A DNA stretch of 64,000 nucleotides, from assembly GCA_041946825.1 (NCBI GenBank), contig JBHGBD010000003.1, positions 314,590-378,589 of the forward strand. Direction: 5' to 3'. The notes beneath the pieces are model-generated. The model saw only the letters and a list, made by a program, of their open reading frames with translations, was not told the origin of the DNA and did no database searches. The DNA comes from CAZTHM01 sp041946825 (lineage in GTDB: Bacteria; Acidobacteriota; Terriglobia; UBA7540). Shown one piece after another: positions 36,491 to 48,661 of this stretch (within the stretch, counting starts at the first letter, position 1; the number at the start of each line of letters is the position of its first letter). Position numbers and translations under genes: made by a program.

Positions 36491-38452
36491 ATGGCTGATT
36501 CCGAACCGCGAACCTCCGACCCGAATCTTCATGAGGTTCCGACGGTGCTCACGGGCACGTGGCCCGACCGGGTGAGGAACTCTTTCGCCCGCAACCTCGA
36601 ACCGATCTTTGTCATCCTCATCGCGGCGATGGTGATGATGGTCTTCTATCTCTTCCCGCAGAACCGGACGGCTTTCCTGAACTTCTTTTACCTGCCGGTT
36701 CTTGCCGCGGCGTATTTCCTGGGAAAGCGCAAAGCTACGCTGGGCGCCACGCTGTGCATTCTTTTCATGGTGCTGATTGCCTACTTCTATCCCACATCCT
36801 TCGTGGTCGAAGGCACCACGATCTCCGCGCTGATGCTGGTGTGCGTCTGGGGCGGCTTCTTGATCCTTTCCAGTGTGGCGGTGGGCTCGCTTCACGAAAA
36901 ACTCGTGGCGGGTTTTGAGGAGACCCGGCAACTCCTGCAGGAACTCAAGCGCAGCCGGGTCGTCGAGGAGATGAAGGAGAAAGTGGAGAAGGCCCTTTAC
37001 GCGACCATGGACCCGGTGGTCGCCAAACTGGCCACCGAAGGGAAGCTCCGCTTCGAGAAACGCGAGATCAGTATTATGTTTACTGATCTTACGAACTTTA
37101 CGGCTTATTCGGATAAGAACCGCCCGGATGTCGTCCTGGAAGAGCTGAACTCCTTTCTGGGGCAGATCGAGCCGGTCTTGGACCTCTTCCGCGGGCACAT
37201 CGACAAGTACATGGGCGACGGCGTGATGGTTGAATTCGGCGCCCCGGTGGGTTACGACCGCCACGCGCTGCTGGCGGTTCTGGCCGGGCTCAAGATGCAG
37301 GAAAAAGTGAAGAAGCTCAACCTGCCGTGGCGATTGCGCATTGGCGTCGCCACGGGAAGCGCGATTGTGGGGATGCTGGGCGTGCGCCGGCAGGCGTACA
37401 GCGCCCTCGGTGACCGCGTGAACGTCGCCAAGCGGCTCGAGGAAATCTGCCAGCCCGACAAGGTTTATATCGACGAGCCCACGTTCAAGGCGGTGGAGCC
37501 CTTCGTGACCGCCCTCAAGCTGCGCAACGCAGGCTTCGGGCGCAAGTCTGACAACGAAGCGCTGGAACGCATCGCCGTACTCGAGGAGGAAATGGCCCGC
37601 GAGGGCGAAAGCGCCAAGGTGCTCTACGAGCTGGGGAAGGCCAATTTCCAGTTGCATGACGCCACGACGGCCATTCGATTCTTCGAGCGGGCGCTGGCCC
37701 TCGATCCGGAGTCCACGGATATCAAGCTCGCTTATGCCGACGCGAATATCAAGAAGGACGAATACGAGAAGATCCAGCTCAAAGGCAAGCTGCGGCGCGT
37801 GACGGTTTTCGAGGTGACGGGCCTGAAGAATCGCTGGCTCGATCCCGCGGTCATTCCGCCCCGCTTGGCGGAGAGATACCTCCCCATGCAGTCGCTCATC
37901 GAAGTTCCAGAGGATGTCATCATTGCGGTGGAGGCGCTGGACGGCTCGATTGGCCATTCGCGCTGTGTGGCGCTCCTTGCCTATGCCCTTGCCGATTACC
38001 TGAGGCTCTCCGATGATCTCAAGTCAACGATTCTCCTGGCGGGATACACCCAGGATCTGGGCAAAGAGGCGGTACCGCACCACATCCTGAATCGCGCCGG
38101 AAGCTTGTCGGAACCGGAAGCCAAACTGCTGGAGAAATACCCCGCCGAGAGCGTCGCCACTTTGCGGCGTTTGGGGTATGTCGATACGAATCTCCACGAA
38201 ATTGTCATGCACCACCACGAATCGTGGGACGGGAAAGGCTACCCCGACAAGCTCCAAGGTGAGGCGATTCCCCTCGGGGCGCGCATCACCGCCGTCGCCG
38301 AAGCTTACAGCGCCCTGACCTCCTGGCGCCCCTATCGCGAAGCCTGGGACGCCCGCGTGGCTTTCAGCGAACTTCGCAAGGGGGCCGAACAGGGCCGCTA
38401 CGACCCTCAGGTCGTCGATGCCCTGGTGGAGATCTTCAAGATTTATACCTGA
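36491..38452 (+). CDS. Membrane class III nucleotide cyclase fused to TPR and degenerate HD-GYP domain
   Basis: 653 residues. Four N-terminal TM helices (about 35-140) precede a short coiled linker. A class III cyclase domain (about 195-335) has both metal Asp (IMFTDLTNFT, DKYMGDGVMVEFGAP) and the transition-state Asn/Arg (SALGDRVNVAKR), so it should be active; whether it makes cAMP or cGMP is not clear. A TPR pair follows, then an HD-GYP-like domain (about 475-650): the HD dyad reads TQDLGKEA (Gln replacing His), while HHHESWDGKGYPDKLQGEAIPLGARI is intact. Loss of that metal ligand suggests the phosphodiesterase half is inactive or a sensor. The fusion would link cyclic nucleotide synthesis to c-di-GMP-like sensing. 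Confidence 0.88.
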   Translation: MADSEPRTSDPNLHEVPTVLTGTWPDRVRNSFARNLEPIFVILIAAMVMMVFYLFPQNRTAFLNFFYLPVLAAAYFLGKRKATLGATLCILFMVLIAYFYPTSFVVEGTTISALMLVCVWGGFLILSSVAVGSLHEKLVAGFEETRQLLQELKRSRVVEEMKEKVEKALYATMDPVVAKLATEGKLRFEKREISIMFTDLTNFTAYSDKNRPDVVLEELNSFLGQIEPVLDLFRGHIDKYMGDGVMVEFGAPVGYDRHALLAVLAGLKMQEKVKKLNLPWRLRIGVATGSAIVGMLGVRRQAYSALGDRVNVAKRLEEICQPDKVYIDEPTFKAVEPFVTALKLRNAGFGRKSDNEALERIAVLEEEMAREGESAKVLYELGKANFQLHDATTAIRFFERALALDPESTDIKLAYADANIKKDEYEKIQLKGKLRRVTVFEVTGLKNRWLDPAVIPPRLAERYLPMQSLIEVPEDVIIAVEALDGSIGHSRCVALLAYALADYLRLSDDLKSTILLAGYTQDLGKEAVPHHILNRAGSLSEPEAKLLEKYPAESVATLRRLGYVDTNLHEIVMHHHESWDGKGYPDKLQGEAIPLGARITAVAEAYSALTSWRPYREAWDARVAFSELRKGAEQGRYDPQVVDALVEIFKIYT

Positions 38453-38607
38453 ATGGGTCTCTCCAGAGTGCCTGGGTGTTTTCCCCGGTCCCGGTTTCAG
38501 TTCCGCAACAAACCCGCTAGAATCTACCTTGCATCAAAACAGATAGGACTCGCAGACCTACCATCGTAAGGCGATGTCCGTCGGATGAAGTTGGGAGGAG
38601 TGCCACC

Positions 38608-40122
38608 ATGCATGGACGCTCAAAGGAATTCCTACGCGAAAACTTTCTCGGATTGAGCCTGACACTGATCGGACTTCTTCTCCTGGCCCTGGCAGGAGTT
38701 CTCTATTTGAATTTTGCCCGGTTCTCCCGGTTCGCCCTGGCGGACGGCCAGGGATTGGACGGGCCGGATATCAATCTCCTCGAGCAGCAGAATCGGGCTT
38801 ATGAGCGGATTGCCAAGGAAGTGACGCCGGCGATTGTGACCATTCAGTCCACGCAAGTCATCAAGGTTCAGCAGTCGCCGCTCTTTTCAGACCCTCTTTT
38901 CCGGCAATTCTTCGGGGACATGTTCGGCCAACCGGGGATTCCGCGCGAGCAGCGCGAGCACGCGCTGGGCAGCGGGGTCATTGTGTCGCCGACCGGATAC
39001 ATTCTGACCAACAATCACGTGATCCGTCACGCGACCACCATCGACGTGCAGCTTAACGACAAGCGCAGCTTTAAGGCGAAAGTGGTCGGGGGCGATCCGC
39101 CCTCGGACATCGCCGTTCTCAAGATCGATGCGACGGGCCTGCCCACGGCCCCCCTGGGCGATTCCGACACTTTGCGCGTCGGGGACATCGTCATGGCTTT
39201 CGGCAATCCTTTCGGACTCAGTTTCACGGTCACGCGCGGAGCCGTCAGCGCTCTGGGACGAACCGGGATTGAGCCTGGCGGCTTGCAGAGCTTCATTCAA
39301 ACGGACACCGCCATCAATCCCGGCAATTCCGGGGGCGCCTTGGTGAACGTCAGAGGTCAGGTGGTGGCGATCAACACCGCGATCCTGAGCGGCAGTTCCG
39401 GCCCCGGCGGGGAGGGGGGGAATATCGGTATCGGCTTCGCCATACCCATCAACATGGCCAAGCACGTGATGGAGGACCTGATCAAAACGGGCAAGGTGAC
39501 GCGCGGCTATCTGGGGGCGCAGATCAGCGATGTGAGCGCGGCGTTGGCGAAGCAGTTCAAGGTCCCCGATACGAACGGCGCGCTGGTTCAGAACATCACG
39601 CCGGATGGACCCGCGGACAAAGCGGGCATGAAGAATGGCGATGTCGTTCGCAAGTTCAATGGCGAGGTCGTGGCGGGCGCCAATGACCTGACGACCCGGG
39701 TCGTCAACGTAAGTCCGGGCAGTACGGTGACTCTGGACATTTTGCGGGACGGCAATCCCACGGAGGTCAAGGTCACGCTGGGCCAGCGTCCCGAGGGCGT
39801 CAGCGCGCGAGGCGGAGGGGAAGGCGGGGCGCCGTCGGAAGGCGCGCTGCGCGGCATCGAGGCCCAGAATCTGACGCCTTCGATTCGCGATCAACTTGGC
39901 CTGCCTCCCAGCGTGCGCGGCGTCGTCATCAGTAATCTCGACAGCGATTCGCCCGCCGCCCAGCAGGGGCTCCAGCCCGGCGACGTCATCGAAAGCATCA
40001 ATCGCCAGCCCGTGCGCTCAGTGGACGACTTCAATCGCCTGGCGGCTCAGGCAACCGGCGATACGCTGCTGCGCGTCAACCGGCAAGGATCATCGGCGTT
40101 TGTGGTGATATCGCCGCAGTGA
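38608..40122 (+). CDS. degP: HtrA/DegP-type periplasmic serine protease, two PDZ domains
   Basis: 504 residues. The N-terminus contains one TM (SLTLIGLLLLALAGVLYL), so it is anchored or exported. The chymotrypsin-fold triad is present: His in YILTNNHVI, Asp in PSDIAVLKI, Ser in NPGNSGGALV. Two PDZ domains follow, ending near GYLGAQISDV..GDVVRKFNG and VVISNLDSDSPAAQQGLQPGDVIESINR. Envelope protein quality control. An upstream -10-like TAGAAT at 38518 has no good -35 partner. Confidence 0.93.
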   Translation: MHGRSKEFLRENFLGLSLTLIGLLLLALAGVLYLNFARFSRFALADGQGLDGPDINLLEQQNRAYERIAKEVTPAIVTIQSTQVIKVQQSPLFSDPLFRQFFGDMFGQPGIPREQREHALGSGVIVSPTGYILTNNHVIRHATTIDVQLNDKRSFKAKVVGGDPPSDIAVLKIDATGLPTAPLGDSDTLRVGDIVMAFGNPFGLSFTVTRGAVSALGRTGIEPGGLQSFIQTDTAINPGNSGGALVNVRGQVVAINTAILSGSSGPGGEGGNIGIGFAIPINMAKHVMEDLIKTGKVTRGYLGAQISDVSAALAKQFKVPDTNGALVQNITPDGPADKAGMKNGDVVRKFNGEVVAGANDLTTRVVNVSPGSTVTLDILRDGNPTEVKVTLGQRPEGVSARGGGEGGAPSEGALRGIEAQNLTPSIRDQLGLPPSVRGVVISNLDSDSPAAQQGLQPGDVIESINRQPVRSVDDFNRLAAQATGDTLLRVNRQGSSAFVVISPQ

Positions 40123-40152
40123 GAGAGAAAGGGTAAAGTGTAAAGGGTGTCC

Positions 40153-40704
40153 GTGAAATTCGTTGAGGTGATGCGCCACAGTAAACGTGGCGAGGGCAAA
40201 GGCTTGAGCGAAGAAGGGCGCGAGCTGGCTCGCCGGGCGCGCGCCCTTCTTGCGCCGCACTACGACCTCTGCGTCTCGAGTCCCAAGGAACGCGCGCGCG
40301 AGACGACGGAATGTCTCGGCTTTGAGCGCTACGAGATCGACGAGGCCTTCACCGTCGTCAATCCCTGGGAACCGTTCGATGCCGAGGTCATGAAACTCGC
40401 TCGAGATCGCGGGATCAGCCCGCTCGCGGCCTGCTGGGACATTCCTGAGGCATTGAACTATCTGAAACTTCAGGGCGAAACTTTTCTCGCTGCTGTCAAA
40501 CGAATCGCGCGCAAGCTTCCCGAAGAGGGCCGAGCGTTGATCGTCTCCCACGGCGGCATCCTCGAAGCCGCGGCGCTGCACGGCTGCCCTCGCTATGAGC
40601 TCTCCGAACTAGGCGGCGAAATCTCCTTCTGCGAGGGTGTCCTCTTCAAGTTTGAAGGCGAAACGCTGGCAGGCATCGAAGTGAAGCGCCTGCCTGGAAA
40701 GTAG
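40153..40704 (+). CDS. Histidine phosphatase (SixA/PhoE-like) family protein
   Basis: 183 residues from GTG 40153 (AAAGGG five bases before it; GTG 40147 is the other option). The RHG motif is RHSKRG (Gly replaced by Ser, His11-like catalytic residue kept), and the second His is in LIVSHGGIL. The length is close to SixA. Domain order and the SSPKERARETTECL stretch support a phosphohistidine phosphatase; the substrate is unknown. Confidence 0.75.
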   Translation: MKFVEVMRHSKRGEGKGLSEEGRELARRARALLAPHYDLCVSSPKERARETTECLGFERYEIDEAFTVVNPWEPFDAEVMKLARDRGISPLAACWDIPEALNYLKLQGETFLAAVKRIARKLPEEGRALIVSHGGILEAAALHGCPRYELSELGGEISFCEGVLFKFEGETLAGIEVKRLPGK

Positions 40705-40784
40705 CCTGCAGAGGAGAGGATTGAAAAGCGGTGCCCGCTGGCGGATGACCCACTGAGCATTGCGTAATTCAGTGACGAATTCCC

Positions 40785-40925
40785 CTCACCCGTCCCGATC
40801 CCGCTCCGAGCGGGACGGGACACCCTCTCCCGCGCCGGGAGAGGGTCGGAGTCTATGGATAAATGTCCCTCGCCCTCCGGGAGAGGGAGAACCCCGATGC
40901 AGTTCATCGGGGTGGGTGAGGGCGG
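40785..40925. repeat. CCCTCACCC / GGGGTGAGGG intergenic repeat
   Basis: The 260-base space between the histidine phosphatase and the secA stop (40705-40964) is built from CCCCTCACCC, CGGGACGGGACACCCTCTCCC, GAGAGGG and GGGGTGGGTGAGGG words in inverted order. This repeat type is common between genes in many GC-rich genomes. No gene is seen. Confidence 0.7.
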
Positions 40926-40964
40926 TGCCGGCAGCGCCCCTGTCGCGCAATATCGTAAAGCTCA

Positions 40965-44198
<3,234 letters not shown>

Positions 44199-44237
44199 GC
44201 TATTCAGCGCGGCCCGCACCCGCGGCCGCATTCATCC

Positions 44238-44266
44238 ATTCTACGGCCCCTTATCCGGATTGGCAA
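44238..44266 (-). promoter_or_regulatory. Sigma70-type promoter candidate for secA
   Basis: On the minus strand TTGCCA (44266-44261), 17 bases, TAGAAT (44243-44238). Both boxes match consensus at five of six positions, and the predicted transcript starts about 33 bases before the ATG. This is the clearest minus-strand promoter in the window. The 354-base space 44232-44585 has no gene otherwise. Confidence 0.6.
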
Positions 44267-44585
44267 GAAACGCAGCGGCCCCATCAAGGACCGGTTTGGT
44301 CGAGAGGCGACCTTTCGCCACCACATCGTTAGGTATCATCGGGAATCGTCGGGGTTGCCGGGGGCGGTAACCCTGGGTGTCGTCCTCCGCAGGCATCCGC
44401 AAGTAGATTCTACACGCCCCGATCACCTCGATGAGTCACAAGTCATGTTATATCAGCGGGTTGCCCGGTGGGTTTTTGGCAGCGATATTGCCCCAAGTAA
44501 GAGGTGTCGGGTGGGAAGGCAGCCCAGGCCCCGAAGAACTACGGGCAAGCTGCGTGGGCAAGTGTATATGCGAAGGGAGCCTGCT

Positions 44586-44744
44586 ATGACGCGAACAATT
44601 ACCCTCGAAGAAGACGTGGAAACCACGCTCGAGCCCTGCCCGACTTGCGGCGCGATGGATTTCAACCCCCGCTGTCCCGATTGCCGTGAGGTCCGCGATG
44701 AGTGCTGGCACGTCGAGAGCGGGGTCGAAGGGATCGACCTGTAA
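44586..44744 (+). CDS. Small zinc-ribbon protein
   Basis: 52 residues from ATG 44586, with GAAGGGAG about seven bases upstream. Two CxxC pairs, CPTCG and CPDCR, plus a later Cys/His (DECWHVE), make a plausible zinc ribbon. Length and acidic N-terminus fit a small accessory protein; no family recognised. It lies on the opposite strand to secA, 387 bases from its ATG. Confidence 0.55.
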   Translation: MTRTITLEEDVETTLEPCPTCGAMDFNPRCPDCREVRDECWHVESGVEGIDL

Positions 44745-44856
44745 GAAGACCCTCAGTGGCCTGCACCACTCACTTCCCCAGCCGCGCTCCCAAAGGCGCG
44801 ATAAGCCTGCCGCTGGGTTTACCCTTCAAAGCCCCCATTCGGGTGCGCTTGTGTTC

Positions 44857-45075
44857 ATGCCCCATGTGCCAGTTTTCGTCGAAAGCCCTTACGAGGCATT
44901 GAAAGAAGAAAATGGCTCCTTTGAGGTTGTGTCCCCCGCCGGGGACATTGTTCGGGTGTCATGCCGTCCCGGCCAGCCCATCTCGGCCCAATGGGTTAAG
45001 GTTTCGCCCGAACTGCGGCGGTCCGACTACCTCTGGCGCGTCACAAGGCTAAGCGATAACCCGGATTTCAAGTAG
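44857..45075 (+). CDS. Hypothetical 72-aa protein
   Basis: From Met 44857 the frame reads MPHVPVFVESPYEALKEENG and continues as a beta-rich chain to 45075. There is no clear ribosome site and the upstream part of the frame looks unused. Not recognised; low confidence. Confidence 0.35.
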   Translation: MPHVPVFVESPYEALKEENGSFEVVSPAGDIVRVSCRPGQPISAQWVKVSPELRRSDYLWRVTRLSDNPDFK

Positions 45076-45205
45076 TTAGCTCAAATCGTCAAACGCAATC
45101 TCCATAGGCGGTTTTCTCGGCCGTTCTGCGCCGGTTGGGGAGGACCGGAGACATGCGTCGTCCCACGGCGCCTTGTCGTTCGGCCATCTTCTAACCGCCT
45201 CAACA

Positions 45206-45234
45206 TTGACATTTTCGCGGGTTTCGGACATGCT
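45206..45234 (+). promoter_or_regulatory. Weak promoter candidate before cimA
   Basis: A perfect TTGACA -35 (45206-45211) with CATGCT at 17 bases (45229-45234), 35 bases before the cimA ATG. The -10 is poor, so this is a suggestion only. Confidence 0.3.
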
Positions 45235-45269
45235 GAGGCTTTCCCGGACCAGACGGACTCCGCGCTGCC

Positions 45270-46871
45270 ATGAAAAAGATTCTGATTTACGACACCACCT
45301 TACGCGACGGTTCGCAGGGCGAGCATGTCTCCTTCTCGGTTGAGGACAAGCTCCACATCACCCGCAAGCTCGACGATTTCGGGATCGACTACATCGAGGG
45401 CGGTTGGCCGGGCTCGAACAGCAAAGACATCGCCTACTTCCAGCGCGCTAAAGACCTGACGCTCAAGCATGCCAAGCTCGCGGCCTTCGGCAGCACGCGA
45501 CATCCGCGCCAGAACATCGGCCATGACCGCAACATCCAGGCGCTCGTCGAAGCCGCGACCCCGGTGGTGACCATTTTCGGCAAGACCTGGGACTTGCACG
45601 TCAAGGTGGCGCTGGGCGTTTCGCTGGATGAAAACCTGAAACTGATTTCCGAATCGGTCGCTTACCTGAAATCGAAGGGCCGGGAAGTCATCTACGACGC
45701 CGAGCATTTCTTTGACGGCTTCAAAGCCGACCGCGAGTACGCAATTGCCACGTTGCGCGCCGCGGAAGGGGCAGGCGCTGACACGATCGTTCTATGCGAT
45801 ACAAACGGCGGTACGCTGCCCAGCGAAATTCGCGAGCGTTTCCGCGCCGCCGCCCAACACGTCAAAGTCCCTGTGGGAATCCATACACACAACGATTGCG
45901 ACATGGGCGTGGCGAACGCCGTCGCGGCCGTGCAGGAAGGCGCCGTGCACGTCCAGGGCACGATCAACGGGTACGGCGAGCGCACCGGGAATGCCAACCT
46001 CTGCTCGATCATTCCTAACCTCGAATTGAAGCTCGGCCTGCGCACGGTTGGGAAGGAGAAACTCAAGCATCTAACGGAGGTTTCGCACTACGTCAGCGAG
46101 CTCGCCAATTTGATTCCCCGCCACGACCAGCCGTTCGTGGGCAAGAGCGCCTTCGCGCACAAAGGCGGGATTCACGTGAGCGCGGTGATGAAGGAGACGG
46201 CGTCCTACGAACACATCGATCCCACGCTGGTGGGGAACGAGCGGCGCGTCCTGGTCTCGGAGCTCTCGGGCAAGAGCAACGTGATTTACAAAGCCGAGGA
46301 GATGGGGCTCGAAATCGACCGCAGTTCGCCGCACGCCAAGGTTGTGGTCGAGAAACTCAAAGAGTTGGAGCACGACGGGTATCAGTTCGAGGGCGCGGAA
46401 GGATCGTTCCAGATTCTCTATGACCGGCTGATTCACAACTTCCCGGAATTTTTTGAGTTGGACGGATTTCGCGTCATCACCGAGAAGAAAGGCTCCAACG
46501 AGCCTTACTCGGAGGCGGTCATCAAGCTGCGCGTGGACGGCAAGGAAGAACATACCGCGGCGGAAGGCGTGGGCCCGGTCAGCGCGCTCGACCGCGCGTT
46601 GCGGAAATCACTCGGCACCTTCTTCCCCTGCATTCGGGATGTTCGCCTGACCGATTACAAGGTCCGTGTGCTGAACGCCGCCGACGCCACTGACGCGCGC
46701 GTGCGCGTCCTGATCGAAACCAGCGACGGCCAGGAAACCTGGGGGACCGTCGGCGTCTCGGAGAACATCATCGAGGCGAGCTGGAAAGCCCTCGTCGACA
46801 GCATCACCTACAAGCTCAAGAAGGAATACGGCTACCGGCGCCACGAAACCAAAACCCACGCGACGAAGTGA
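45270..46871 (+). CDS. cimA: Citramalate synthase
   Basis: 533 residues; condenses pyruvate and acetyl-CoA to (R)-citramalate, entry to the threonine-independent isoleucine pathway. DTTLRDGSQGEHVSFS, the metal pair HTHNDCDMGVANAVAAV, and GTINGYGERTGNANLCSIIPNLELKLG mark the 2-isopropylmalate synthase/homocitrate family; the spacing and the C-terminal LeuA dimer domain (from about 380; GYQFEGAEGSFQIL) are those of CimA rather than LeuA. It stands alone with a weak promoter in front. Confidence 0.9.
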   Translation: MKKILIYDTTLRDGSQGEHVSFSVEDKLHITRKLDDFGIDYIEGGWPGSNSKDIAYFQRAKDLTLKHAKLAAFGSTRHPRQNIGHDRNIQALVEAATPVVTIFGKTWDLHVKVALGVSLDENLKLISESVAYLKSKGREVIYDAEHFFDGFKADREYAIATLRAAEGAGADTIVLCDTNGGTLPSEIRERFRAAAQHVKVPVGIHTHNDCDMGVANAVAAVQEGAVHVQGTINGYGERTGNANLCSIIPNLELKLGLRTVGKEKLKHLTEVSHYVSELANLIPRHDQPFVGKSAFAHKGGIHVSAVMKETASYEHIDPTLVGNERRVLVSELSGKSNVIYKAEEMGLEIDRSSPHAKVVVEKLKELEHDGYQFEGAEGSFQILYDRLIHNFPEFFELDGFRVITEKKGSNEPYSEAVIKLRVDGKEEHTAAEGVGPVSALDRALRKSLGTFFPCIRDVRLTDYKVRVLNAADATDARVRVLIETSDGQETWGTVGVSENIIEASWKALVDSITYKLKKEYGYRRHETKTHATK

Positions 46872-46925
46872 CGGCAGTTCCCAAACCTCCTCCCAACACG
46901 CGTTTCACAGGGCGCATCCTTGGCT

Positions 46926-47528
46926 ATGATGGATTTAGGCCTATTGGGATGGGCAAGTGAAATGGTCAGCGAGCATCCCTCCATCGCGTTCGGAAGAAGA
47001 ATCAAGCGTCAAAACGCGCTGACGGCGGCGGCGTTTGGGGGCTTGCTGGCCGCGGTTGCGGGAATCGTCTTCCCGCCGCGAGGCGCGGCCAGCGCGTGGG
47101 GATTTGTAATCGGCTTGGTTTACGCCAATCTTTTTGAGTACGCGCTCCATCGCTTTATTCTCCACGCGCGGGAAGGGTTGTTGGCGCAGACGCACGGCGT
47201 GCATCACAGGACCTGGCGCGCCCCCGACGAATCGCTCTACGTGAATTTTGCGCGCTCACCCTGGATCGTCATGCTTCTATTCGGCGGGAACGCCTTGCCC
47301 GTATTGGCGGCGGAGTGGTTGATGCGTCTCGGGTTTGCCGCGGCGATGATCGTTGCCTTCGTGCCCTACTTCATTGTCGTTGAAGAAGTCCACTGGCGTA
47401 TTCACATGGGCGGGTTACCAGGGTGGCTGGAATTCGCGCGGCGGCACCACCTGCGTCACCACGCGCGCGGCGACGCCGGGTTCAATGTCTACCTGCCGCT
47501 GTTTGATCGCCTGCTCGGCACGGCGTAG
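46926..47528 (+). CDS. Fatty acid hydroxylase/sterol desaturase superfamily membrane protein
   Basis: About 200 residues, three to four TM helices. The eight-His di-iron pattern is recognisable: HRFILH, THGVHHRT, and RRHHLRHH. Members hydroxylate or desaturate lipids and carotenoids; substrate undecided. I take ATG 46926; the TTG and a later ATG (46962) are possible. Confidence 0.8.
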   Translation: MMDLGLLGWASEMVSEHPSIAFGRRIKRQNALTAAAFGGLLAAVAGIVFPPRGAASAWGFVIGLVYANLFEYALHRFILHAREGLLAQTHGVHHRTWRAPDESLYVNFARSPWIVMLLFGGNALPVLAAEWLMRLGFAAAMIVAFVPYFIVVEEVHWRIHMGGLPGWLEFARRHHLRHHARGDAGFNVYLPLFDRLLGTA

Positions 47529-47654
47529 CGTCAATGCCGCCGACCGCGCGGAACCCGGTGCCACGGAAAACTTCGGGCCTCTATCTCCCACCTCCCACCG
47601 GCCTCTTATCTCTTGCCACTCGCTCCCCATGCGGCGACAATAGCAGGAATTCTC

Positions 47655-48146
47655 ATGCTGGCGTTTCTGTGCGGAGGGATGGAATACGCAACCGACGGCG
47701 GGCGCGCGTGGCGCGAACGGATTCGTCTGTGGCTGCAGGAGGCGGTCAACCACCGTGTCTACGACCCGACCATCGAGGCCCAGCGCATTTTCAGCGCCGA
47801 AGAGTTGGCAGGCTTCACCGAATGGAAGACCTCGGATGTCGAGCGTTTCCGCCGTGTGATGCGCGTCGCCATCTCGCGCGACCTGGACGTGATGGCGAAC
47901 CAGGCGGATTACGTCGTTTGCCTCTGGGACGAAGCCGCCATGCGCGGCGGCGGCACGCATGCCGAATTAACCGCCGCGACGCGCAAGGGCATTCCGGTTT
48001 ATATGGTCACCGAAATCCCGTCGAGTGAAATCAGCGGGTGGATACTCGCCTGCGTTGATCGGGTTTTCGGGAATTTCGAGGAGCTGAAGGCATTTCTTCT
48101 CTCGACCTATGGCCGCGAAAGCCGCCAGCAGGCGCTCTGGAAGTAG
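47655..48146 (+). CDS. Nucleoside 2-deoxyribosyltransferase-like protein
   Basis: 163 residues from ATG 47655. FLCGGMEYATDGGRAWRE at the start and ADYVVCLWDEAAMRGGGTHAELTAATRKGIPVYMV in the middle match the Rossmann-like TIR/nucleoside deoxyribosyltransferase fold (NDT), in which Tyr/Glu and Asp bind the nucleoside. I do not see a sure catalytic Glu assignment. Phage and chromosomal relatives exist, so no function is claimed beyond the fold. Confidence 0.6.
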   Translation: MLAFLCGGMEYATDGGRAWRERIRLWLQEAVNHRVYDPTIEAQRIFSAEELAGFTEWKTSDVERFRRVMRVAISRDLDVMANQADYVVCLWDEAAMRGGGTHAELTAATRKGIPVYMVTEIPSSEISGWILACVDRVFGNFEELKAFLLSTYGRESRQQALWK

Positions 48147-48147
48147 C

Positions 48148-48164
48148 GGCGATTTTAAATCGCC
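48148..48164. repeat. Short palindrome GGCGATTT/AAATCGCC
   Basis: Eight-bp arms around a single T, directly after the stop at 48146. It belongs to a repeat-rich gap (48147-48283) that also holds the CGCAGAC hairpin. Confidence 0.6.
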
Positions 48165-48229
48165 AAAATCCCGTCGCCTGACGCAGTGCGCAGCTCTGCG
48201 AGGGCAAGCGACCTCGCGCCGCGGGCGAT

Positions 48230-48256
48230 CGCAGACATCACGAAACGATGTCTGCG
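48230..48256. repeat. CGCAGAC hairpin element 5
   Basis: Perfect 10-bp inverted repeat CGCAGACATC / GATGTCTGCG around the 7-nt loop ACGAAAC, followed by CGCCAC as in the 1731 copy (CGCCAG). Forty-six kilobases from the cluster at 1.4-1.8 kb, so this is a dispersed family. Confidence 0.8.
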
Positions 48257-48283
48257 CCACCCCGAAAAAGCTGGGGGGCACGA

Positions 48284-48628
48284 ATGACCGATGAAGTTCT
48301 GATTCATCGCGGGACCACCCTGGTGCGTCGTCTGCGCCTCGCGCCCGGTGAAGCCATGCCCTGGCATCGCGACCCTTACCATCGCGTCTCAGTGATTCTC
48401 AGCGGCGACGCAATTGCCATCGAATATCGCGATGGGAGTCCAACCAAACGCTTCTCGCTCCACCCGGGACAAGTGGATTGGGACGAGCCGACCTCACGCG
48501 TCCATCGCGGCGTCAACGTGGGCTCGCAGCCCTATGAAGAGGTCACCACCTTCTTCCTCGACCGCCCCGACGCCATCCCACAACCGCAGGAAGGCTCGCG
48601 GCGGCGCGCGGCCTCCCTACTCAGATGA
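48284..48628 (+). CDS. Cupin-fold protein
   Basis: 114 residues from ATG 48284, behind GGGGGG. A small beta-barrel cupin: motif 1 is MPWHRDPYHRVSVILSG (His-His-Glu-like), motif 2 is PGQVDWDEPTSRVHRGVNVG. Metal-binding His residues are present. Specific role unknown. It directly precedes the histidine kinase gene by 33 bases and may be cotranscribed with it. Confidence 0.65.
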   Translation: MTDEVLIHRGTTLVRRLRLAPGEAMPWHRDPYHRVSVILSGDAIAIEYRDGSPTKRFSLHPGQVDWDEPTSRVHRGVNVGSQPYEEVTTFFLDRPDAIPQPQEGSRRRAASLLR

Positions 48629-48661
48629 AAATCACCGGCAACTCCGCTATGCTTTTGTTCT

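Noticed and set aside
36455..37957. 500-residue minus-strand frame opposite the cyclase gene
   Set aside because: Antisense of a well-supported gene; no recognisable domain.
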